This document shows, one piece after another, positions 8,755 to 16,303 of a stretch of 64,000 nucleotides of DNA. The DNA is from Hohaiivirga sp031546825. GTDB lineage: Bacteria > Pseudomonadota > Alphaproteobacteria > Rhizobiales > Beijerinckiaceae. Under the pieces are notes generated by a model that was not told the DNA's origin, ran no database searches, and saw only the letters and a list, made by a program, of their open reading frames with translations. Numbering within the stretch: the first letter of the stretch is position 1; each line of letters begins with the position of its first letter. A program made the position numbers and the translations under genes. Where the stretch lies: contig JAVBJU010000005.1 in the NCBI GenBank assembly GCA_031546825.1, positions 62,001 to 126,000 on the forward strand. Reading direction: 5' to 3'.

Positions 8755-8786
8755 CCCTGCCGCGCGCTCCGTGCGGCGGGGTTTTT
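8755..8786 (+). terminator. rho-independent terminator after kduD
   Basis: GC-rich stem CCCTGCCGC (8755-8763) pairs with GCGGCGGGG (8773-8781), allowing one T-G pair, followed by TTTTT. It closes the gntR-kduI-kduD unit. Confidence 0.8.
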
Positions 8787-9652
8787 CATGTCTCGGGCAG
8801 CAACGCGGCCAACCCTTCGCGATAGGTTGGATAGCGCAAACAAACGCCGAGCTCGTTTTTCAGCAAGTCATTGGTGATGGACTTGTTCTCGCTGTAGAAG
8901 CCGCGCGCCACCGAACTGAGCTCCGCTTCCTCAAAGGCGATAATAGGCGGCGGCGCGATGCCCATGAGATGCGCTGCATGTTGCACGACATCCTGCGGAG
9001 GGGCGGGCTCATCATCGGAGACGTTATAGATGGCCCCGGCCTTCGGCTTCTCCATTGCGGCCATCAGCACGGCAGCGATATCATCCACATGGATGCGGTT
9101 GAAAATCTGTCCCGCCTTGGCGATACGCTGCGCAGTTCCGTTATTCAGAGAGACGAATGCATTGCGGCCGGGACCGTAAATGCCTGCCAGCCGGAGGATG
9201 TGGGTCGGGATTCCCGCCTTCTCGCCGAAGGCCAGCCAATCCCTTTCCGCCTGCACACGCCAGTGCGACTGGGCCGTACCCGGATTAACCGGGGTGCTTT
9301 CGTCGGTGGGCTGTCCACCTTGGTCGCCATAGACACCGGTTGTGGAGAGATAACCAATCCAGCTGCATCGCTTGGCGCGGAGAATACTCTCACCGTAGGC
9401 CGTGAGTGCGGTATCGCCGTCATCGTGCGGCGGGATCGAAACCAGGATCACATCCGCTCGCTGAAGCACATCGTCCACCAGCGCACCGGAGAAGGGAAGC
9501 GCATTGATGCCGCGTTGCTGCAAGCGCTCGGCTTTATCGGCGGAACGCACCGTCCCGGCCACGCTGGCGAAGCGCTCACCATAAAGTTCAATGAAGCGCT
9601 CAGCGCTGTAGCCGAGCCCAAAAACGAACAGGTTCCTTGCAATTCCAGTCAT
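8786..9652 (-). CDS. NAD(P)-binding SDR / epimerase-like protein (YeeZ-type)
   Basis: A 288-residue extended/atypical short-chain dehydrogenase. It begins with a nucleotide-binding strand (FVFGLGYSAE) and carries STTGVYGDQGG followed by the DESTPVNP stretch, then RLAGIYGPGRNA and the IHVDDIAAVLMAAM segment typical of NAD-dependent epimerase/dehydratases. The usual active-site YxxxK is not clearly present. The ATG at 9652 is chosen because GGAGGAGGTCC lies just upstream; a start 27 bases earlier has no such site. Substrate unknown. Confidence 0.85.
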   Translation of the reverse strand: MTGIARNLFVFGLGYSAERFIELYGERFASVAGTVRSADKAERLQQRGINALPFSGALVDDVLQRADVILVSIPPHDDGDTALTAYGESILRAKRCSWIGYLSTTGVYGDQGGQPTDESTPVNPGTAQSHWRVQAERDWLAFGEKAGIPTHILRLAGIYGPGRNAFVSLNNGTAQRIAKAGQIFNRIHVDDIAAVLMAAMEKPKAGAIYNVSDDEPAPPQDVVQHAAHLMGIAPPPIIAFEEAELSSVARGFYSENKSITNDLLKNELGVCLRYPTYREGLAALLPET

Positions 9653-9944
9653 TGGACCTCCTCCACGCGGTGACTTCACAATTTAGAGCGCTTGTAAAGT
9701 AAGGGTTGTATTCCGATGATTGGCAGAGGTAAAAATTCCCCAGCGCTTCCATCGCACTCCGCCGGACAGCGCCAACAGAGCAATGCAACGGTAACGCGTC
9801 AACCCACAAAGTACCGGAAGCGTTGCATCAAAAAGTTGGGCATCCCCAAAAGCGCCAGGTTGTTTTTCTGGCGCAAACTATATCGGGCGCAGGCCCGCTA
9901 AGGTTCAGGGGAAGTGTCCAGACCATTAAGGGAGGATCAGGACC
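9653..9944. other. divergent intergenic region upstream of hemA
   Basis: No convincing gene lies in these 292 bases. A hairpin AGCGCCAG / CTGGCGC at about 9853-9875 sits in what would be the hemA leader, and GGGAGGATCAGG just precedes the hemA start. I found no clear FNR-type palindrome. Confidence 0.5.
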
Positions 9945-11243
9945 ATGCGTTACGAGGCGGCTTTTCTCGCGGCGGTGCAGGGGATCAAATCAGAAGGGCG
10001 CTATCGCGTTTTCGCGGAGCTTGAGCGAAACACCTCTCTTTATCCGCTTGTGCGCAATCATGGCCCCGGCCCCGATGAAGTCGTCATCTGGTGCGGCAAT
10101 GATTATCTCGGCCAAGGCATCCATCCGGATGTGATTGCCGCAGGCCAAGCGACGATCGCGCAGATGGGCGCAGGTTCCGGTGGCACGCGCAACATTTCTG
10201 GCACCCACCGCCTGCATGTGGAACTGGAGCACGAACTCGCCACGCTCCACGGCAAGGACGCCGGGCTTTTGTTCACCTCAGGCTATGTTTCCAACAGCGC
10301 CACGCTGTCCACGTTCGGCAAGCTCTTTCCCGACCTTGTTATTTTCTCAGACGAGAAAAACCATGCCTCGATGATCGAGGGCATCCGCTTCTCCGGCTCG
10401 GAACGCAAGATTTTTCGCCATAATGACCTCGCCCATCTCGAAGAGCTTCTGGCCGCCGAACCCAGTGATCGCCCAAAGCTCATCGCCTTCGAGTCGCTCT
10501 ATTCCATGGACGGCGATTTTGGCCCGATCAACGCAATCTGTGATTTGGCCGACAAATATGAAGCAATGACCTATCTCGATGAGGTCCATGCGGTCGGCAT
10601 GTATGGTGCCCAGGGTGGCGGCGTGTCAGAACGCGATGGCGCCGCCCATCGCCTCACCATTATCGAAGGCACGCTGGCCAAGGCGTTCGGCTGCCACGGC
10701 GGCTATATCGCTGCATCGCACGCCGTGATCGACGCCATTCGCTCATTTGCGGCGGGCTTCATCTTCACCACCTCATTGCCCCCGGCCACCATCGCCTCAG
10801 CCATCGCCAGTATCCGCTCCCTGAAACAAAACAGCGCCTTGCGCGCCCGCCATCAGGAACGCGCCACCCGCCTCAAGACCAAACTGCGTGAAACGGGCCT
10901 GCCGCTGATGGATAGCCCCTCCCATATCGTGCCGGTGCGTGTCGGCTGCCCTGTACTGACCAAGAACATCTCCGATGCCCTGATGCTCGAATACGGCATC
11001 TATGTGCAGCCGATCAATTACCCGACGGTTGCCCGCGGCACCGAGCGCCTGCGCCTAACGCCGAACCCGTTCCACACTGACCAGATGATCGATAATCTGG
11101 TGACTGCGCTTTCCGAGATCTTTTCGCGCTACCGCATCGCCAACGACTGCGGGGCAGATATGTCAGGCGCAATCGGTACGGAATGCCCGTTTAAAGGCAT
11201 GGCATTGGGGCAGGAAATCTGCCGCCACAGAGCAACCTCTTAA
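9945..11243 (+). CDS. hemA: 5-aminolevulinate synthase
   Basis: Condenses glycine and succinyl-CoA to 5-aminolevulinate with pyridoxal phosphate, the first step of tetrapyrrole synthesis by the C4 route of alphaproteobacteria. The 432-residue protein shows GAGSGGTRNISGTHRLHVELE, SDEKNHASMIEG, the cofactor Asp in YLDEVHAVGMYG and the PLP Lys at about residue 246 in EGTLAKAFGCHGG. A strong ribosome binding site GGGAGGATCAGG precedes the ATG. The C-terminal tail contains a Cys-Pro pair (TECPF), which resembles a heme regulatory motif but is unproven as such. Confidence 0.97.
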   Translation: MRYEAAFLAAVQGIKSEGRYRVFAELERNTSLYPLVRNHGPGPDEVVIWCGNDYLGQGIHPDVIAAGQATIAQMGAGSGGTRNISGTHRLHVELEHELATLHGKDAGLLFTSGYVSNSATLSTFGKLFPDLVIFSDEKNHASMIEGIRFSGSERKIFRHNDLAHLEELLAAEPSDRPKLIAFESLYSMDGDFGPINAICDLADKYEAMTYLDEVHAVGMYGAQGGGVSERDGAAHRLTIIEGTLAKAFGCHGGYIAASHAVIDAIRSFAAGFIFTTSLPPATIASAIASIRSLKQNSALRARHQERATRLKTKLRETGLPLMDSPSHIVPVRVGCPVLTKNISDALMLEYGIYVQPINYPTVARGTERLRLTPNPFHTDQMIDNLVTALSEIFSRYRIANDCGADMSGAIGTECPFKGMALGQEICRHRATS

Positions 11244-11286
11244 GGACAGGGAGATGCTCTAGGCTTCGCCATGTTGCCCAAAGGCC

Positions 11287-11739
11287 TCACGAAACGCGCG
11301 GTGGAATTCGTCGCATCTGGAAACCGGTTTTGTTCTGCTCAAAGCCAGCGTCCTGATAAAATTTCAGGGTTGATGGCTGCCTTGAGCCTGTGAGTAACAT
11401 CACTTTATAGCATTCGCCACGCCATGCCGCCTCGACCGCCACTTGGAGAACGGCTCTCCCGTAACCCTTATTACGATGGGCAGGATCGGTCACGACGTTT
11501 TCAATCAAAGCGTATGATGCGCCACCGCGTGTGAGATTTGGGATCACAATAAGCGTGCAAGTCGCGACGATTTCTTTACCCTCTGCCCCCACAAAGATAT
11601 TGCTTCCCGGATAACGCAATATCAGCTCCCAATTTTTGTGAGCGTCATCAAGCGTTGTTTCTTCGTCATCAGGGTGGAGGTAACGATAAATTTTCAGAAG
11701 CGCCGGAATATCTTCTTGGCGGGCAATTCGGACTTTCAT
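11287..11739 (-). CDS. GNAT family N-acetyltransferase
   Basis: 150 residues with the acetyl-CoA binding motif A: VVTDPAHRNKGYGRAVLQVAVEAAW (R/Q-x-x-G-x-G/A as RNKGYG), preceded by ENVV, and motif B near LTGSRQPSTLKFYQDAGF. The acceptor substrate is unknown. I chose the ATG at 11739 with AGGGG six bases upstream; a TTG directly before it is also in frame. It is convergent with hemA and lies 25 bp after the small membrane protein gene, probably in one transcript. Confidence 0.88.
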   Translation of the reverse strand: MKVRIARQEDIPALLKIYRYLHPDDEETTLDDAHKNWELILRYPGSNIFVGAEGKEIVATCTLIVIPNLTRGGASYALIENVVTDPAHRNKGYGRAVLQVAVEAAWRGECYKVMLLTGSRQPSTLKFYQDAGFEQNKTGFQMRRIPPRVS

Positions 11740-11764
11740 CAAAGACCCCTGCGGTTGGAGTGCA

Positions 11765-12181
11765 TTAACTGTTTCCGGAATCCTTCTTCGTGTAGTTCAA
11801 TTTCCTCATAAAGAGGACTAATACCGCTGGAATGAGAAGGGCCACGGCTATTTGCAAGCAGAACAGGATCAACGCGTCCCTGAACTGCCAGCCCATTAGG
11901 CGAGCATCGAAAAAGAACCGCGCAACCTGATCGCTGTATTGCAGAGCAAGCCCGGCAAGCAGAACGCCCCCGGAAGCAACCGCGCTCCATTTTGGATAGC
12001 CGGTTATTTTCATGCAATACGCAATAAAAAATAAAGGCAATGCCAAAAGGCATGAGAGGAGCCCCGTTCCAACCGGCTCCCAATCATTAGTGCTTCCTTT
12101 GAATTTCATGGCGATGGCGATGAGTAACACGCCGCAAATCAGCAGCCCAAGGGCACCATAAAAGAAAAATTTCCTAATCAT
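11765..12181 (-). CDS. hypothetical four-helix integral membrane protein
   Basis: I do not recognise this 138-residue protein. It opens MIRKFFFYGALGLLICGVLLIAIAMKF and has four hydrophobic segments (about residues 5-25, 38-58, 64-82 and 101-126), ending with a basic and polar tail (FMRKLNYTKKDSGNS). The start is fixed by a strong AGGAGGGGG upstream of the ATG at 12181; the reading frame extends upstream through truA sequence but that part looks spurious. It is followed by the acetyltransferase gene. Confidence 0.75.
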   Translation of the reverse strand: MIRKFFFYGALGLLICGVLLIAIAMKFKGSTNDWEPVGTGLLSCLLALPLFFIAYCMKITGYPKWSAVASGGVLLAGLALQYSDQVARFFFDARLMGWQFRDALILFCLQIAVALLIPAVLVLFMRKLNYTKKDSGNS

Positions 12182-12219
12182 AATTCCCCCTCCTATCGAT
12201 AAACTCACTACCTGGCTAT

Positions 12220-12978
12220 TTACGAGCCATCGTTTCCGTAATCCACCCCGATCAGGTAAAGCCCCTTCGCCGGGGCCATCGGGCCACAGCGGGTGCGGTC
12301 GCGGGCTTCCAGCGCGGCTGTGACATCGGCCACGCTCCAACGTCCGGCCCCGGCCTGTGCCAGCGTCCCGACCATGGAACGCACCTGATGGTGCAGGAAT
12401 GAGCGCGAGGAGGCCCAGACGCGAATTTCGTCGCCAACCCGCTCCACATCAAGTTTATCCAACGTCTTCATCGGGCTCTTCGCCTGGCACTCCGACGCAC
12501 GGAAGGTGGAAAAATCGTGGTGGCCGATCAGCACTTGCGCCGCCTCATGCATCACCGCCGCATCAAGCGCCCCCGGCACGTGCCAGACGCGGTTTGCTTC
12601 CAGCGCCGGGCGTGGGCGGCGATTGAGAATGCGATAGAGGTAATGGCGTTTGCTGGCGGAAATACGTGCATTGAAGGTGCCATCAACCTCCTCAGCGGCC
12701 AGCACCGACACCGCTTCACTCGCCCTTTTCAGATGCCCGTTGGTCGCTTCGCGTACCTTGTTGGCAGTAAAATTCTTTTCGAGATCGACATTGATCACCT
12801 GGCCAGTAGCGTGGACGCCGGTGTCTGTGCGCCCGGCGCATTGCACCCGCACCGCATGCCCGCAAAACGCTTCAATGGCCTTCTCAACCACAGCCTGCAC
12901 CGATGGCAGATTGGCCTGTACCTGCCAGCCGTTATAAGGCGTGCCGTCATATTCTATGGTGAGCTTGTAGCGCGGCAT
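12220..12978 (-). CDS. truA: tRNA pseudouridine(38-40) synthase
   Basis: Converts uridines 38-40 of the anticodon arm to pseudouridine. This 252-residue protein carries the catalytic Asp at about residue 52 in CAGRTDTGVHATGQV, the opening RYKLTIEYDGTPYNGWQ and the LHHQVRSMVGTL motif of the family. The ATG at 12978 gives MPRYKLT and is preceded by GGAAAGG. It ends the def-fmt-truA run. Confidence 0.96.
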   Translation of the reverse strand: MPRYKLTIEYDGTPYNGWQVQANLPSVQAVVEKAIEAFCGHAVRVQCAGRTDTGVHATGQVINVDLEKNFTANKVREATNGHLKRASEAVSVLAAEEVDGTFNARISASKRHYLYRILNRRPRPALEANRVWHVPGALDAAVMHEAAQVLIGHHDFSTFRASECQAKSPMKTLDKLDVERVGDEIRVWASSRSFLHHQVRSMVGTLAQAGAGRWSVADVTAALEARDRTRCGPMAPAKGLYLIGVDYGNDGS

Positions 12979-13038
12979 GTCAGGCCTTTCCCAGCCGAGC
13001 AAATATTCGTTTCAGTTGCGCGCAGAGACGAGAAGTCA

Positions 13039-13971
13039 TCACGCAAATTTTGTCCCGATTTCCAGACGCGCACCACGCGCAAAATCTCCAAAGCCCATGG
13101 GGGACTTGCCCGACCGCTGCACCGTGGCGAGCCGAATCGCACCCGTTGCGCAGGCGACCAGGCCGTCGATATCAAGCAATGTGCCAGGTGCGCCATTGCC
13201 CTTTTCAAGCTGGGAGCGCAGCACTTTGACCCGTTCCGGGCCTTTGCCAAAATCGGCCTCGAAAAACGAGCCGGGAAACGGCGACAGGCCGCGAATGCGG
13301 TTATGGACCTCTTGCGCGGACAGCGCCCAATCAACCTTCGCTTCCGCATTGGTGATCTTTTTGGCGTAGACAACGCCCTCTTCCGGCTGTGGTGTGAAAT
13401 TCAACGCCGCGCGCGAAAGGGCAGCGAGGGCACGCGCCATGAGATCGGCACCAAGCCCCATCATGCGGTCATGCAGGTCACCCGCTGTCATATCCGGCGT
13501 GAGGGTAATGCGTTCGACCATAGCGACCGGGCCAGTATCGAGCCCTTCTTCCATCTTCATGACTGCGACGCCGCTCTCGGCATCCCCCGCCATCACAGCG
13601 CGCTGGATCGGCGCCGCGCCACGCCAGCGTGGCAGCAACGAGCCATGGAGGTTGAGACAGCCCAGTTCAGGCGCATCAAGTACGGCCTTGGGCAGCAGCA
13701 TGCCATAAGCCACCACCACCGCAACATCGGCCTTATGGGAGCGGAAAATTTCCTGCTCCGCCTCTGTTTTCAAGGTCGCAGGCGTGAAAACCGGAATGCC
13801 GAATTTTTCCGCCATGCGATGCACCGGCGAGGGTTTCAGTTCCATACCCCGCCCCGCTTGCGCTGGCTGGCGTGTGTAGCAGGCAACTACCTCATGCCCC
13901 TGCCCGACGATTTCGGCGAGCGTGGGCACGGCAAAATCAGGGGTTCCCATGAAGACGACACGCAACGACAT
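13039..13971 (-). CDS. fmt: methionyl-tRNA formyltransferase
   Basis: Formylates initiator Met-tRNA using 10-formyltetrahydrofolate. The 310-residue protein contains the formyl-transferase core with NLHGSLLPRWRGAAP (about residues 107-121) and the tetrahydrofolate-site VAYGMLLP. The C-terminal OB-like domain follows KITNAEAKVDW. Its start overlaps the stop of def (TGATG), so the two are translationally coupled, which fits their consecutive roles in N-formyl handling. Confidence 0.97.
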   Translation of the reverse strand: MSLRVVFMGTPDFAVPTLAEIVGQGHEVVACYTRQPAQAGRGMELKPSPVHRMAEKFGIPVFTPATLKTEAEQEIFRSHKADVAVVVAYGMLLPKAVLDAPELGCLNLHGSLLPRWRGAAPIQRAVMAGDAESGVAVMKMEEGLDTGPVAMVERITLTPDMTAGDLHDRMMGLGADLMARALAALSRAALNFTPQPEEGVVYAKKITNAEAKVDWALSAQEVHNRIRGLSPFPGSFFEADFGKGPERVKVLRSQLEKGNGAPGTLLDIDGLVACATGAIRLATVQRSGKSPMGFGDFARGARLEIGTKFA

Positions 13972-14489
13972 CAGGCAGTTCCTTCGCGCTTGGCGGCCTT
14001 GGTGAATTTACGCACCACCAGATCACGCTTGAGGCGTGAGAGATGGTCGATGAACAACACACCATTGAGATGGTCAAGCTCATGTTGCACGCAAACCGCC
14101 AGCAGGCCATCGGCTTCGCGCTCCACGATTTTGCCATCAAGCCCCATATAGCGGAAAGTGACACGGTCGGGCCGTTCGATCTCGGCATAATAATCCGGGA
14201 TCGACAAACAGCCTTCGTTGTAAACCTTGGTTTCCTCGGACACCCCGATGATTTCCGGATTGATCAGCACGAGGGGTTCGGGTGTCTCATCCTCACCGGC
14301 CACGTCGATGGTCACCATGCGTTTCGCAATACCGATCTGAATGGCGGCGAGGCCCACACCCGGCGCGTCATACATCGTTGCCAGCATGTCATCGGCAAGG
14401 GCGCGGATTTCATCGGTGACAGTCAGCACCGGCTCGGATTTGAGCCGGAGCTGCGCATCGGGGAGAATAACAAGAGGTTTTATAGCCAT
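13971..14489 (-). CDS. def: peptide deformylase
   Basis: Removes the formyl group from nascent proteins. It shows the three family motifs GVGLAAIQIG, EGCLSIP and QHELDHLNG, which supply the metal ligands (Cys and two His) and catalytic Glu. The chosen start MAIKPLVILPD at 14489 matches the family; an in-frame GTG at 14501 would add four residues and neither has a strong ribosome binding site. It is the first gene of def-fmt-truA. Confidence 0.96.
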   Translation of the reverse strand: MAIKPLVILPDAQLRLKSEPVLTVTDEIRALADDMLATMYDAPGVGLAAIQIGIAKRMVTIDVAGEDETPEPLVLINPEIIGVSEETKVYNEGCLSIPDYYAEIERPDRVTFRYMGLDGKIVEREADGLLAVCVQHELDHLNGVLFIDHLSRLKRDLVVRKFTKAAKREGTA

Positions 14490-14631
14490 GATGGAATGCA
14501 CATAAGCGTTTCAGCAACGGTGGTCAAACATTGTCCAAAGATGTCATTCACCTTGATGCGCGTGCGCACTGGCGTCCACCGGCGATAACGAGTACATTTC
14601 GTGAACATTCCACAAATTTGATTCGATAGCC

Positions 14632-15822
14632 ATGAACGAAATCGCTCTGATCATCGCCTCCCATCCCTTCACCTGGGGTCAGCTCACACTGATTGGCGGT
14701 GGGCTGATGCTGGCGTTCATGGCGCTTCTGGTGATCATGCAAATGCGCACCCGCCGCGACAGCGCGGTGGAACGTGCTGTCGAATTTGAACGCACGCGCG
14801 AGATGGAACAGCAGGTCAGCGACCTCAACCGCCTGCAAGCCGAGCTTTCCAGCCGGATGCAAACGGTTGCCGAGGTGTTCGGCACGCGCCAGAACGACAT
14901 GGTGCGCGCTTTGGCCGAGAGGCTCGACGGGCTCCAGCACCGGCTGGGGCAAAGCCTGGAAACCACCAGCCGCCACCAGAACGAGAACCTGACCAAGCTC
15001 AATGAGCGCTTGGCAGTGATCGACGCGGCGCAGAAAAACCTCTCAAACCTCACGGGCGAGATCGTCGGCCTTAAGGAAATTCTGTCCAATAAGCAGGCGC
15101 GCGGGGCCTATGGTCAGGGCCGCATGGAAGCGATTATCCGCGATGGGCTGCCGGTGGGCGCTTACCAGTTTCAGGTGACGCTCTCCAATGGCCGTCGCCC
15201 CGATTGCGTGGTGCATCTTCCGGGCGATGAGCGCGGTCTCATCATTGACGCCAAGTTCCCGCTGGAAGCATTCACCCAGTTGCGCAACGCCAAGGGCGAT
15301 GACGAGCGGCTGCGCGCTGCGACGCAAGTGCGCAATGATATCGGCACCCATATCAAGGCCATTGCCGACCGTTACTTCATTGCCGGGGAGACCCAGGACA
15401 TGGCGCTGCTGTTCGTACCGGCTGAATCAATCTATGCCGATATCTCCGAGCATTTTGAGGATGTGGTCCAGCGCGCCCACCGTTCGCGCATCATGATCGT
15501 TTCACCGTCCTTGCTGGCGCTGGCCATTCAGGTGATGCAATCGCTGGTGCGCGACGCCCGCATCCGCGAGGAAGCCCGCGTCATCCAGACCGAAGTGCAG
15601 AAGCTGCTTGAAGATATCGGCCGATTGTCCGACCGCGTCGGCAAGCTCGACACCCATTTCCGACAAGCGCAGGACGATGTGGCGATGATCCGCACCTCGA
15701 CGGAAAAGATATCGAAACGCGGCCAGCGCATTGAAGCGCTGGAATTTGACGACAAGACCGAAGCCCTGCCCAAGCCCGCGGAACGAGTGCTGGTGCCGCC
15801 GAACCTCACCATAGTCGAGTGA
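14632..15822 (+). CDS. rmuC: DNA recombination protein RmuC
   Basis: 396 residues with an N-terminal membrane anchor (about 15-36), a long coiled coil (about 45-140: EQQVSDLNRLQAELSSRMQT and following), and the RmuC nuclease-like domain with GAYGQGRMEAIIRDGL, PDCVVHLPG and IIDAKFPLEAF. In E. coli RmuC limits DNA inversions. It is divergent from def. Confidence 0.93.
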   Translation: MNEIALIIASHPFTWGQLTLIGGGLMLAFMALLVIMQMRTRRDSAVERAVEFERTREMEQQVSDLNRLQAELSSRMQTVAEVFGTRQNDMVRALAERLDGLQHRLGQSLETTSRHQNENLTKLNERLAVIDAAQKNLSNLTGEIVGLKEILSNKQARGAYGQGRMEAIIRDGLPVGAYQFQVTLSNGRRPDCVVHLPGDERGLIIDAKFPLEAFTQLRNAKGDDERLRAATQVRNDIGTHIKAIADRYFIAGETQDMALLFVPAESIYADISEHFEDVVQRAHRSRIMIVSPSLLALAIQVMQSLVRDARIREEARVIQTEVQKLLEDIGRLSDRVGKLDTHFRQAQDDVAMIRTSTEKISKRGQRIEALEFDDKTEALPKPAERVLVPPNLTIVE

Positions 15823-15842
15823 TACAGCCGGGTTAATTCATC

Positions 15843-16229
15843 ATGCCTCACACGCATCCCGTCATAACCATTGAAAAGGTTGCGCTGGCGCGCTGGTGCA
15901 ATGGCGATCCCGATGGCTTTCTGGAAATCTCAGCCGAAGACGTGGTCTATTTCGACCCGTTCCTGGCCGTTCGGCTCAATGGCTTTGCCGCGCTCAAGGC
16001 GCATTATGATGGCTTGAGAGGCAAGATATTTGCCCAGCGCCATGAGATGATCGAGCCGCATGTTCAAGAGGTGTGTGACGTGGCCGTGCTCACCTTCCGC
16101 TTTGTCTCCTACGGAAGCAATGAAGACGCGGGAATGCACTGGAATTGCACGGAGGTTTACCGACGTGATGCCTCGGAGTGGAAAATAATCCAGACCCACT
16201 GGTCTTTCACAGGCGCGGGGCTCCGTTAA
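15843..16229 (+). CDS. NTF2-like (SnoaL/DUF4440-type) protein
   Basis: The 128-residue product looks like a cone-shaped NTF2-fold protein: an N-terminal helix (IEKVALARWCNGDPDGFLEI), the early Asp-Pro segment VVYFDPF, and C-terminal strands ending in the WNCTEVYRRDASEWKIIQTHWSFT motif. Such proteins are ligand-binding or isomerase-like; this one has no assignable substrate. It begins 20 bp after rmuC and is probably co-transcribed. Confidence 0.8.
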   Translation: MPHTHPVITIEKVALARWCNGDPDGFLEISAEDVVYFDPFLAVRLNGFAALKAHYDGLRGKIFAQRHEMIEPHVQEVCDVAVLTFRFVSYGSNEDAGMHWNCTEVYRRDASEWKIIQTHWSFTGAGLR

Positions 16230-16250
16230 ACCGGCTTCGCAAGAGTCGTA

Positions 16251-16279
16251 AAAAAACCCGGCCAGAAGAACTGGCCGGG
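16251..16279 (-). terminator. rho-independent terminator of torA
   Basis: Read on the minus strand, an 8-bp stem CCCGGCCA / TGGCCGGG is followed by six T (16251-16256). It lies 25 bp after the torA stop and could also slow transcription coming from the + strand gene. Confidence 0.9.
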
Positions 16280-16303
16280 CTAGTTTAAACCCTGTCGCCT
16301 TTA

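Noticed and set aside
9716..9901. 61-codon frame upstream of hemA
   Set aside because: No start signal, basic random-looking sequence; the region is better read as promoter and leader.
12517..14151. Long + strand open frame of 544 codons opposite truA, fmt and def
   Set aside because: It runs antisense to three clearly conserved genes, has no ribosome binding site and no recognisable domain; an artefact of codon bias.
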